Part shown: piece by piece, positions 28,588 to 36,378 of the stretch
How positions within the stretch are numbered: the stretch's first letter is position 1
How the letters are laid out: every line of letters begins with the position of its first letter
From: a virus
Virus record (IMG/VR): IMGVR_UViG_3300042511_000052
Span: 1-36,378 of that record
Strand: one strand, 5' to 3'
Length of the DNA stretch: 36,378 nt
The notes under the pieces: model-generated
What the model saw: the letters and a program-made list of their open reading frames with translations, nothing else
Told to the model about the DNA's origin: nothing
Database searches by the model: none
Program-made: the position numbers and the translations under genes

Positions 28588-31500
28588 CTTAGGACAAACC
28601 CCTCTAAACGGTCCACAAGCCTAGTGTTCAGCGAGACGCGAATCCATAGCCTCTGATTGCCAGACCAGCGGGTTATCGGCACAACGTGTGCCTCCCAACC
28701 CCACTGAATGTTTTGCGGCTGGCTGCTGATGTTGGAGCTTAAAGCATAGACGGTTCCATCAGAACCCTCTCTGCCTACAAGAGCCATGAATGTTTCTTTC
28801 GCGCCAGTCCATGCGGAGGAAGCAACTGTCGTTTCGATCCAATACTCGGCGAGTTGGTCCAATACGTTTGAGTTGTTGTCGTCGATCAGCGCTGGCAAGG
28901 TGAAGGTTCCAGTTGCCAGTTCAAGCTGTCTGGAGATGACAGGCCCGTTGAACTCAGCCGAACCATCTTTTTTGATTTGCCAGCCAGTTGAACCAGAGAC
29001 AAACGAAGTCGATTGAATCGTATCGCCAATCTTCGCGTTTGTGATAATGCCATCAGTGATCTGGGCCGATGTCGTGACAACATTATTGGCCGCCAGCGTT
29101 GCCGCCGTGACCGCACCAGCGGCGATCTTGGATGTGATAATCGCTCCAGCCAAAATCTTGTCAGCCGTTATGGCATCTGTGGCAATCTTGTCAGCCGTGA
29201 TGGACCCAGCGGCAATCTTGGCGCTGACAATGGCGTTGGCGACGATCTGATCTGCGTTGACAGCGCCAACCGCGATCTTGCCAGCGATCACGCTGTTGGC
29301 CGCCAGCTTGTCGCTTTCAATGGACCCAGCCGCAATCTTGGCCGCCGTGATGGCGTTGGCGGCGACCTTGTCAGCCGTCACAGCGTTGGCCGCGACTTTA
29401 TCCGCAGAGATCGCGCCAGAGACAATCTTGGCCGCTGTAATCGAGTCAGCAGCAATCTGCGTGGCAGTCACTGCATCAGCCGCGATCTTGGCGGTTGTGA
29501 TGGCTCCCGCGTTGATCTCGGTCGCAGTGACTGCGTTGGCCGCGATCTTGCCAGTTGTAATCGCCCCAGAAGCAATCTCTGTCGCGGTCACAGCGCCAGC
29601 GGCGATCTTGGCAGTCGTAATGGAACCAGACGTGATCTCGGCGGCTGTCACCGCTCCAGCGGCGATCTTTTCGGTTGTGATCGCGTCAGCCGCAATGTTG
29701 ATTGCCTGAACTGCATCAGTGGCTATCTTGCCAGCGGTGACGGCTCCTGCGGCAATGCTGGTGGCAGTTACAGCGCCCGCATCTATTGCCGCTGCCGTTA
29801 CTGCTCCAGCAGAAATCTTTTCAGCCGTCACAGCCCCAGCGGCAAGCGTGCCGACCGTCACGGCACCCGCCGAAATTTTTGCGGTGGTGATGGCACCATC
29901 GCTGATCTTCGTCGCTGTAATGGCGTTAGCCGCCACAACGTCAGCAGTGATCGCCGCCGTTGCGATCTTGGTGGTGGTGACAGCAGCATCGCCGATCTTG
30001 ACGGCTGTGACGGCGGCTGCGGCGATCTTGTCGGCAGTTACAGAGTCAACGCCCAGCTTTGTGGATGTGATAGCTCCGACAGCAACAGCCGCCGCAGTGA
30101 CCGCCTGATTGCCGATCTTTGTCGCGGTGATGGCTGCGTCTGCGATCTGTCCAGAGTTAATCTGCCCTGCAAGATCGGTCGCAGGCACGGCGGCTGTCCA
30201 CGCAGAGCCTGTGTAGCGATACAGCTTGTTGTCGGTCGTCAGGAGGACGACGCGGCCCTGATAAAGATCAATCGACGGCAGCGCGGCGACAACCTCAATC
30301 GGGCGCAGGCCGTTAGAGAACAGTTCCGCCCCAAGCGTGCCGTCGATGTCGGTCGTGCTGACAGCCGTCGTCCACGCGCCGTCAACAAGGCGATACAGCT
30401 TGCCGTCAGTGGTCAGAACAACAATCTGAGGGCCTGTATAGCCCGCCACCGTAGGTAGCGTCGTCACCACCCCGACAGGCTCAATGCCAGCGGCGAAGCT
30501 AGCAAATGTCAGAGAGCCAGCCTCGACCGAAGAAGCCGTGTAGATGTCCGTTGACCAAGACGACGATGCAGCATCCCAGCGGTAGATGGTGATCTCAGGC
30601 AGAAGCAGCACAAGCTGGCCGTCAAAGCCGCCTGTAGCTGGCAGTGACGAAACAGGTTCAACACCAAAAGCACCAGCCTCGCTGAACAGGTCATTCACTG
30701 CCTGATTGAAGTCAGCAGGCGCGATCAAAAGCGTGGTCGAGTTGACAGATGACGTGAATGGAGACTTGTTCAGTGAGAAGTCAACCGCCCTGATCCAGTG
30801 ATAGAGCGTCACGTCATTGGCAAGATTGGCGCGGACAAAGTTTGAGCCGGATGATTGCCCGATCTGCGTGGCGCTGGCCAGATTGTTTGTCGCGCTTTCC
30901 CAGATTTCGCAATATGCGAAATCTTGATCAGCAGGATTGATCCAACGCAATTCTAGATATTTTAGACCAGCCGATGCCGTCAAGTTTGATGGTGTGCTTG
31001 GTGGGGTTGTGTCTCCAACAGATGAGATGGACGAAGAAAGAAAGTTGGACCGAACGCCCATGCTGTTGATGGCGCGGACCCTGATTTGATAGTCATATCC
31101 ATTCAGCACTGGTTGAATGGTGAAACTGTTTGATGTGCCAAGAACAGATGAATATTCAGCATCTGGTGTCAGAATTGGCTCGTTAGTGAGGCCCCAATCC
31201 TCGGTTTCCGTTGCAAAGACGGTAATGCTGCCCCAATCTTCGCTTTCCGTTTGCGCTGCGGCAATGGTTCCATAGTCTTCTTCACCACCAAGTCGCTTGT
31301 ATTGGACTTCGTAATATTGGACAAAACTATCTATAGAAGCTGTCCATGATGCGCGAATGGCAGGAATAGCAATGCCATCGTCATTCAAAACAGTGGTGGC
31401 TGTTAGGACTAAGTTTGACGGCGCTGTAACTGTATTGAAAACAGGCAATGCAGTGTTGTTGCCTATAATTGCAGTTTCGTCGGCATCCCAATCAAAGGCT

Positions 31501-32930
31501 GCTTCAGATGTTTCACGCAACGTCAGCTTGACCCGCAGATCGCCAGCATCATTGTTAGCAAAGAAACTCCAGCCAACAACTTCAAATTCTTTGGCTGTCC
31601 ATCCATATCGGCTGTTCGTCAAGGCAACGATGTCGCCAACCTGAACCTTAAATGCTTCCATGCCAAAATCAGCAGATAGCGTCATCTGCTCACGGCCACG
31701 ATTTAGGGTCAGTGCGCCGATCCGTTGTGCGCTTGCCGCCGATGTCGTGAACGGCAGCGTCAGGTCAATCGGCGTTTCAACATTGTTGTCTTCAATCAGA
31801 TACGCGGCGCTTGTTATTTCAGGATAATCAACAACGATGTATCCTTGGGCCTTATCTACAAAAGTTCCGCGCACCACGTTGAATACATCAGACATCGACT
31901 GTCGCGTTTGCAACTGGATGGAACTGCGTAGATCATCAAGCGTAAATGTTCTAACTGGGTTGGTGTAATACGCTGGCTTTAGCTGCCAGCGTCCTTGGCC
32001 CCAAAACAACATTCCAGCGCAAGATGTCATCATGTCTTGCAGAACAGAACCAGGGGTTTGATCTGCTCGAATAACGCCGTTCATCGTATAGCGTTTTTCA
32101 TCACCGCCAACGGCTAATGGAACATTTTCATCAGATACGTTGGCAGCAGTCGCAAACATAGTTTCATCAACGCCAACATCCCCCAAGCCATAATCTGCCA
32201 TGAGATAATCGCGGATGCACAAAGCAGCATTGGCTGAATGCAAAGTTTGTGCGCTGCGTGGATCGTAAACTTTCTTGCCGTTGACGATAGCAGTGAACAA
32301 AGGAATGCCGTTTGGGAAAACGTCCTGATCGTATTCCAACCTTATGTATAAATAGGCTAGGCCATTCCCGACAAAGTTGCTGTCGATCTGATTGCTTTCA
32401 GCCAAAAGCAATGCTGGAGCGGTGGTTTGGCTTCCTGTATATTTGACAATGCGGATTTTGCTGTCCCAGTTTTGGCTGGTAACAAATCCGCTGCCGTTAA
32501 GCGTAACGATGTCATCATCAATATATATGCTGCCGATGGACGCGACTTCATGCCCAGCCAGCGTTAGGATCATGTGAAGATATTTGTTCTCACTCCCCGT
32601 TGATTCCAAATATGTAATCGTTCCGCCTTTGCGGGTCGTTCCATAAACGTAATCTTGCGGCGCTGCTGCTTCGCGTGAGTTTACCAACGTGCCTGTCATT
32701 CCTGACATACTGGGTGGCTTGGGCGACAATGCTTTCACAGCCCACGAGGTCACCAGTGTGGTGGCGATATAGCCGACACCATAAGTTAGGATTGCACCGC
32801 CAATCCCTGCGCCCACAGTGATGCCAACCGCGCCAAGGATAGCTGCCCCAACAACCTGTGGCATACGCGGAGCCACGTTCCACATCGACAGACCAGTTGA
32901 GCCAGTAAGCAGCTTTTTTAGAGGTGTCAT
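28563..32930 (-). CDS. J-like tail tip / central fibre protein
   Basis: At 1455 residues this is the largest gene. The first 70 residues contain a glycine-rich hydrophobic stretch (VVGAAILGAVGITVGAGIGG), then a J-type hub region (GTTRKGGTITYLESTGSENK, YLHMILTLAGHEV). Fibronectin III-like modules lie near 630-720 (RVRAINSMGVRS, DTTPPSTPSNLTA), then three related short modules (YRLVDGAWTTAV and similar). About 370 residues of decapeptide repeats follow, then a compact C-terminal domain with FNGPVISRQLELATGTF. It sits after the NlpC-position gene, as lambda J does, and likely contacts the receptor. Confidence 0.85.
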   Translation of the reverse strand: MTPLKKLLTGSTGLSMWNVAPRMPQVVGAAILGAVGITVGAGIGGAILTYGVGYIATTLVTSWAVKALSPKPPSMSGMTGTLVNSREAAAPQDYVYGTTRKGGTITYLESTGSENKYLHMILTLAGHEVASIGSIYIDDDIVTLNGSGFVTSQNWDSKIRIVKYTGSQTTAPALLLAESNQIDSNFVGNGLAYLYIRLEYDQDVFPNGIPLFTAIVNGKKVYDPRSAQTLHSANAALCIRDYLMADYGLGDVGVDETMFATAANVSDENVPLAVGGDEKRYTMNGVIRADQTPGSVLQDMMTSCAGMLFWGQGRWQLKPAYYTNPVRTFTLDDLRSSIQLQTRQSMSDVFNVVRGTFVDKAQGYIVVDYPEITSAAYLIEDNNVETPIDLTLPFTTSAASAQRIGALTLNRGREQMTLSADFGMEAFKVQVGDIVALTNSRYGWTAKEFEVVGWSFFANNDAGDLRVKLTLRETSEAAFDWDADETAIIGNNTALPVFNTVTAPSNLVLTATTVLNDDGIAIPAIRASWTASIDSFVQYYEVQYKRLGGEEDYGTIAAAQTESEDWGSITVFATETEDWGLTNEPILTPDAEYSSVLGTSNSFTIQPVLNGYDYQIRVRAINSMGVRSNFLSSSISSVGDTTPPSTPSNLTASAGLKYLELRWINPADQDFAYCEIWESATNNLASATQIGQSSGSNFVRANLANDVTLYHWIRAVDFSLNKSPFTSSVNSTTLLIAPADFNQAVNDLFSEAGAFGVEPVSSLPATGGFDGQLVLLLPEITIYRWDAASSSWSTDIYTASSVEAGSLTFASFAAGIEPVGVVTTLPTVAGYTGPQIVVLTTDGKLYRLVDGAWTTAVSTTDIDGTLGAELFSNGLRPIEVVAALPSIDLYQGRVVLLTTDNKLYRYTGSAWTAAVPATDLAGQINSGQIADAAITATKIGNQAVTAAAVAVGAITSTKLGVDSVTADKIAAAAVTAVKIGDAAVTTTKIATAAITADVVAANAITATKISDGAITTAKISAGAVTVGTLAAGAVTAEKISAGAVTAAAIDAGAVTATSIAAGAVTAGKIATDAVQAINIAADAITTEKIAAGAVTAAEITSGSITTAKIAAGAVTATEIASGAITTGKIAANAVTATEINAGAITTAKIAADAVTATQIAADSITAAKIVSGAISADKVAANAVTADKVAANAITAAKIAAGSIESDKLAANSVIAGKIAVGAVNADQIVANAIVSAKIAAGSITADKIATDAITADKILAGAIITSKIAAGAVTAATLAANNVVTTSAQITDGIITNAKIGDTIQSTSFVSGSTGWQIKKDGSAEFNGPVISRQLELATGTFTLPALIDDNNSNVLDQLAEYWIETTVASSAWTGAKETFMALVGREGSDGTVYALSSNISSQPQNIQWGWEAHVVPITRWSGNQRLWIRVSLNTRLVDRLEGFVLRWRLIKVT
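29040..30150 (-). repeat. Decapeptide repeat array in the tail tip gene
   Basis: About 37 tandem 30-base units encode a ten-residue repeat close to A-G-A-V/I-T-A-x-K-I-A. The first units (near 30150) and last ones (near 29040) are more divergent. The protein segment is probably a long trimeric rod. It is also the reason that a 481-codon frame is open on the opposite strand. Confidence 0.85.
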
Positions 32931-33337
32931 TGTCTAACCCACGCGCTGTCGATGTATTCGATGGGGTAATATACCACACCCATGTCGGAAAGGAACGCCG
33001 CGCTTGACCCTACGGATATTCCAAAGCCAGACCCCAAATATCCAGCATTTAAGAACGTCTGGCTCGATGTCACAAGCGCACCCCGTGGTGGCACATCATA
33101 CGACCTTTCTAGACGATCTTTCAGCATATCTTCCAGAGTTTCATATCCATATTCTTGTCTGATCTGCACCCGTGTCATGGGCTTCTCGCCGTCCATGTAT
33201 CGGTTCAAAAGATCGTCGGCCCAGCCCTGACCGTGCATTCTGCGAAATGCTTCGTTCGTAAAGATAAGGCAGTCCCAAATGCCCCATTCAAATGGCCTAT
33301 TGGCAACCTCACGCAAAAAGGCATGAAGTTCTTTCAT
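32927..33337 (-). CDS. DUF6950-like tail protein (NlpC/P60 position)
   Basis: From ATG 33337, overlapping the previous stop, the protein is 136 residues. FLREVANRPFEWGIWDCLIFTNEAF is the signature of DUF6950, with a cysteine placed as in NlpC/P60 peptidases, which occupy this slot in gene transfer agents and lambda-like phages. A glycine-rich part (AGYLGSGFGISVGSS) follows. No clear His partner is obvious, so peptidase activity is uncertain. Confidence 0.68.
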   Translation of the reverse strand: MKELHAFLREVANRPFEWGIWDCLIFTNEAFRRMHGQGWADDLLNRYMDGEKPMTRVQIRQEYGYETLEDMLKDRLERSYDVPPRGALVTSSQTFLNAGYLGSGFGISVGSSAAFLSDMGVVYYPIEYIDSAWVRQ

Positions 33338-33885
33338 GCTTCCTTGCGGCCCCACACAATAGACTTGTCCTGAAGGTCTGCAACATAGCTAAAGAACGTA
33401 TCCCCAGCGTAACGAGATTGATGGCTTTCGTGGGTATAGCGACGAACCCGCGCCCTGTTCAGTTCAACGAGTTTGCTTTCGATAGCCAAAGAAATAACAG
33501 ATGTTTCGCCACTGTCTTCAATGGTCATTACGTTCATATAACCAGAGAAAACCTCAACAATGTCTGCTGATCCTGTTACGCCAAAGTAAATGCGACAAAT
33601 TCGGCGCTGGTATGGCTCTGCTAATGCCAATGAAACAATGGCGTTATCAATGCCACTTATCGTTATGGATGCAGATTTTGCTGACAAGTCGCCAGCTTCT
33701 TCTAACCCGCTAATGGTCATAAGATTACCAACGCCAAGGTATGTGTTGATCCCAATTAGCCTGTCGCCATAACCAGTCCAAAGCCGCAGCGGTGCGGTGT
33801 CAAACAGCATTTCAACTGCGTAGAACGGGTAAACCTCTGGCTGGCTTAGGGCCGAAAGGATGGCTGCTGGGATTGAACGTGCCAT
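33334..33885 (-). CDS. DUF2163-like baseplate hub protein
   Basis: The 183-residue protein looks like the N-terminal region of gene transfer agent gp13 (DUF2163): MARSIPAAILSALSQPEVYPF, LRLWTGYGDRLIGINTYLGVG, then ISGIDNAIVSLALAEPYQRR. It would form the hub where tail tube meets tip. It is shorter than gp13, so the C-terminal half may be provided by other proteins. Confidence 0.68.
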   Translation of the reverse strand: MARSIPAAILSALSQPEVYPFYAVEMLFDTAPLRLWTGYGDRLIGINTYLGVGNLMTISGLEEAGDLSAKSASITISGIDNAIVSLALAEPYQRRICRIYFGVTGSADIVEVFSGYMNVMTIEDSGETSVISLAIESKLVELNRARVRRYTHESHQSRYAGDTFFSYVADLQDKSIVWGRKEA

Positions 33886-34508
33886 CAGACAGCCTCCATC
33901 GCGCCGAATGTCATGCCGTATATAGCCAATTCATTGATTGAAAAGCCCTGCTCATTGCTGGATAGCCTGAATAGCCCTTGGGCATTGCTCACAGTGACAG
34001 CGGCATTGTCGGCTGGTGCAACACGGATATGCGGCCAGATGTCTAGCGTGACAGCCCCGCCCGCACTGCTGTTGGCATCAGCCAGCACCTTGTGCAGCCG
34101 TGATGAACTGCCGCTGCCCAGTTGAATATAGTCACCAGCCTTCAGCCAGCCCGTTGTGCTGCTTGTCGCGCCGTCGATCACAAGCGATCCACCAGTTTGG
34201 CTTGCGCCGTTAACCAGCGGTGTGCCTGTTGCCACACCTCTGGCTGTCGCGCCCATCGGGTCACCCATTAGGAACGTGCCAAGCTGCCCACGCAGACTGA
34301 GTAGCCATGCGTTCCATTGTTCAGCATCGGCCCGCTTCATCGGCTTTAAGGTGACATCGGCTGTCCACATTTGGCCCGCATAAGCAAAAGCCTGACCAGC
34401 AAAGGTGAACGGCGATCTAGCATATGCAACCGCGTTGATTGCCCTGATTTCGATAGACTTGATGGCCTTTGTCGCAACTGGCAAAGACAGCGGGTAAGTT
34501 ATTGCCAT
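33885..34508 (-). CDS. Distal tail-type protein
   Basis: The 207-residue protein follows the tape measure gene and precedes the hub gene, the place of the distal tail protein. It has FAGQAFAYAGQMWTADVTLKPMKRADAEQWNAWLLSLRG with GTFLMGDPMG, and a beta-rich region with GSSSRLHKVL and LFRLSSNEQGFSI. The role, a ring closing the end of the tube, is inferred mainly from position. Confidence 0.65.
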   Translation of the reverse strand: MAITYPLSLPVATKAIKSIEIRAINAVAYARSPFTFAGQAFAYAGQMWTADVTLKPMKRADAEQWNAWLLSLRGQLGTFLMGDPMGATARGVATGTPLVNGASQTGGSLVIDGATSSTTGWLKAGDYIQLGSGSSSRLHKVLADANSSAGGAVTLDIWPHIRVAPADNAAVTVSNAQGLFRLSSNEQGFSINELAIYGMTFGAMEAV

Positions 34509-36378
34509 TAGAACGCACTCCCATAACTACCGCCGCGCCGTTTTGCATCCAGCACAGCCATCTTGGCGCTGTCGGCGATCTGCGGCATTAGCGATTTAAT
34601 CTCTGCACGAACAGTTTGCTGAACACCAGTGCTGACATTTATGGTCTGCATCACTGTAACGCTACTGCCACCGCCAACAGCGGCCTTGGATTGCGACACA
34701 GACAACACACGACCCGCGCTAGAGGGCACAAACAGTTCGCGCCCATGCTCACCGACAACTGCTGGCTGACCAGCTTGCATAGACCCGCCAGATGCCATGC
34801 CGATTGCTTTGCCTATAAACCCAAGAATGCCACTGCCGCCGCTAGTTGCAGATGCAAACTGACCAACCATCCGCTGCACGACCAGCACCCGATAAAGTTC
34901 CTTGATGATGTCAGCCGCCATGCTGCGGAAAGCATCCTTGGCGCTGGATGTGCCATCAACCATGCCCATGAACGCATCTTCCATAGACGATTGAATCGTG
35001 CTGGATATGGTTTCAAACTCGCTCATGGTCAGGCCAAGGTTTTGCACCTGTGCTTGATAAACTGCCAACGCTTCTTTTGTCTTGAGTGCAATAATGGCGG
35101 CATCGCTCATGCCTTTGTTTGCGCCAGTTTGGGCGATCTTGCCCATCTCGTTTGCAATGGTTAGCTGCTCTTGCTGTGTTGCAAGGGCTATAATGCTTTG
35201 GCGTTGTGTTTCCGAAACTGTGCCATTCGCAGCCATAGCTTGCGTCATCAGCGTTTCGATCAATGCAGCCTTTTCAACCGCCGCATTTTTCTTGATTTGT
35301 TCTTCTTTGCTAAGACCATTCAACTCAATTTCAGTTTGCAATTCTGCGTTTTTGTCAGACACAGATTGAACGGATGCACTATAGGTTGCATCCAGTGCTC
35401 TCTCTGCGGCCTCTCTATCAACAGCGGCAACAACCAAAGCCCTGTTAACCTCAGCTTCAAATTCTGCTGATTTTATAGCGTCTGCCCTATCTTGCCCTGA
35501 TCTTCCATCGGCGATAACTGGAACAACTGCTTTCAAATCATTTACTTTATTTACGGCTGCTCCATATGCCAGATACGCATCACGGACTTCACCAGTAGCC
35601 GTAGCCGCATAAGCCAGCGCATTGTTTGATGTGACTTGGCGCTGTGTTCCTGCAAACAGAAAGTCATTTACAGCTTTTGTAAGGCTGGCAATACCCTGCG
35701 CGGCATCAATGACAAACGGCATCAAGTTCACAAGCGCAGCCGTCAGGTTCGCGCTGACAACCATAGACATTGCATCAAGTTTGTCAGCGGCCTCTGCGGC
35801 ATTATAGATAACATCGCGGTTGATAACGACCCCAAGGCTTTGAGCCTCTGCCGCCATTGCTTCCAAACCAGCCGAACCATCAGCCAGCATATTGACCATC
35901 GCCAAACCGCTTTTGCCGAATAGATCAGTGGCAAGTGTGGCACGTTGTGCTGGGTTTTCAACCGCTGCCAGTTTGTCGGCAATTCTAGACAATGCTTGGT
36001 CTAGCGGTATCGTAGACAACTCAGAGCCAGACAGACCAAGTTCGTCCAGCGATTTTTTAGCAGATGTGCCACCCATCGCGGCATCGCCAAGGTTCTTGGT
36101 TAGCTTCTGCAAAGACCCTTGCAGCACATCAGCCGAAACGCCGCTAAGTTGTGCCGCGTATTGCAGTTCTTGCAAAGCATCTGTGGTGATGCCGATGACT
36201 TCAGCCGCGTCCTTAAGGTCGCCAAGTTTATTCGCGGCATCTCGCACAGCCACGCCAAGCTGTTGAATTGCAGCAACGCTTAGAAATGCAGCCGCAGCAC
36301 CGCCCAACTTGTCGAAGCCCATGCTGACAACGCTTAGGTCTTTGTTTGCAGTCTTGGCAAAGCTGGCAACTCGCTTGG
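34508..36378 (-). CDS. Tape measure protein, main part (5' end at left of window)
   Basis: The frame is open from the right end of the window; its true start is at position 229. Together they give about 649 residues. The N-terminal half is Ala-rich and helical with GDLKDAAEVIGITTDALQELQYAAQ and a lambda-tape-measure-like GLAMVNMLADGSAG; the C-terminal region has GGSGILGFIGKAIGMASGGSMQAGQPAVVGEHGRELF, the usual end of tape measure proteins. At 649 residues the tail would be moderately long if the usual length relation holds. Confidence 0.9.
   Translation of the reverse strand, partial: KRVASFAKTANKDLSVVSMGFDKLGGAAAAFLSVAAIQQLGVAVRDAANKLGDLKDAAEVIGITTDALQELQYAAQLSGVSADVLQGSLQKLTKNLGDAAMGGTSAKKSLDELGLSGSELSTIPLDQALSRIADKLAAVENPAQRATLATDLFGKSGLAMVNMLADGSAGLEAMAAEAQSLGVVINRDVIYNAAEAADKLDAMSMVVSANLTAALVNLMPFVIDAAQGIASLTKAVNDFLFAGTQRQVTSNNALAYAATATGEVRDAYLAYGAAVNKVNDLKAVVPVIADGRSGQDRADAIKSAEFEAEVNRALVVAAVDREAAERALDATYSASVQSVSDKNAELQTEIELNGLSKEEQIKKNAAVEKAALIETLMTQAMAANGTVSETQRQSIIALATQQEQLTIANEMGKIAQTGANKGMSDAAIIALKTKEALAVYQAQVQNLGLTMSEFETISSTIQSSMEDAFMGMVDGTSSAKDAFRSMAADIIKELYRVLVVQRMVGQFASATSGGSGILGFIGKAIGMASGGSMQAGQPAVVGEHGRELFVPSSAGRVLSVSQSKAAVGGGSSVTVMQTINVSTGVQQTVRAEIKSLMPQIADSAKMAVLDAKRRGGSYGSAF
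36196..36378. repeat. Terminal direct repeat, right copy
   Basis: These 183 bases equal positions 1-150 plus 33 bases at about 36227-36259. The extra segment lies between two CGCCAAG copies (36220-36226 and 36253-36259) and codes for 11 residues in frame, NKLGVAVRD-like. Likely the circular closure overlap, with a natural length variant. Confidence 0.9.

Noticed and set aside
29040-30150. Regular 30-base repeats that could suggest a CRISPR array
   Set aside because: There are no unique spacers between identical repeats; the units are contiguous coding repeats in frame.
29013-30458. 481-codon open frame on the plus strand
   Set aside because: It lies opposite the decapeptide repeat array of the tail tip gene. 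The repeat period of 30 bases keeps the opposite frame open, and the product is a low-complexity Arg/Asp/Cys/Gly-rich sequence with no ribosome site.
1-36378. tRNA genes
   Set aside because: No cloverleaf-like sequence was noticed by eye on either strand; a tRNAscan run would be decisive.

Overview
The window looks like one complete genome of a tailed, siphovirus-like phage, about 36.2 kb. The first 150 bases recur at positions 36196-36378, interrupted there by a 33-base insertion. The tape measure gene runs off the right end and its start codon lies at 229-227 near the left end, so the sequence closes into a circle. The host is probably an alphaproteobacterium, plausibly Rhodobacterales-like. 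The head-tail block follows the gene order of the Rhodobacter gene transfer agent (portal, protease, capsid, connector, adaptor, gp10-like, DUF3168, major tail, tail chaperones, tape measure, DUF2163-type hub, cysteine-containing NlpC-position protein, J-like tip). The early block also carries a GapR/DUF2312 homologue, a family largely restricted to alphaproteobacteria. No integrase or CI-type lysogeny module is visible, so a lytic lifestyle is the simpler reading.

Transcription is divergent from a control region at 18404-18500. Rightward (18501 to about 22562) lies a recombination block: a small acidic protein, a 30-residue membrane peptide, ERF annealing protein, YqaJ-type exonuclease, NinB, a GapR-like protein, an HNH nuclease and an HNH-AP2 homing endonuclease. 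Everything else is on the minus strand. Running leftward from 18403: Cro-like repressor, DUF1064 nuclease, two replication proteins, a string of small early proteins with SSB, a GcrA-like HTH protein, an HNH nuclease and a virion-type protein. Then comes a three-gene cassette (ParB-domain protein, histidine phosphatase-cytidylyltransferase fusion, TAGT-like glycosyltransferase), followed by terminase, portal, protease, capsid, connectors, major tail protein and tail chaperones. Across the circular junction lie the tape measure, tail tip, a 1455-residue J-like protein, a 952-residue fibre, lysis genes (endolysin, holin, Rz/Rz1) and a metallophosphoesterase. The two units converge at 22560-22575.

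The most promising candidate for an undescribed system is the cassette at 8988-11554. It is AT-richer than the structural genes I sampled, is joined by 4-14 base overlaps to the terminase small subunit, and separates the HNH nuclease from terminase. Its domain content suggests that a small phosphorylated metabolite is activated as a nucleotide conjugate and transferred to DNA or a virion component, possibly just before packaging. No TET/JBP, thymidylate synthase-like or methyltransferase gene is present to make the acceptor base, so the acceptor is unknown.

Other points of note: a probable programmed -1 frameshift in the tail assembly chaperone; an almost identical 33-base leader and ribosome site before the major capsid and major tail genes; a strong plus-strand terminator in a region with no plus-strand gene (possible small RNA); a duplicated gene end flanking the homing endonuclease; and about 37 decapeptide repeats in the tail tip protein.
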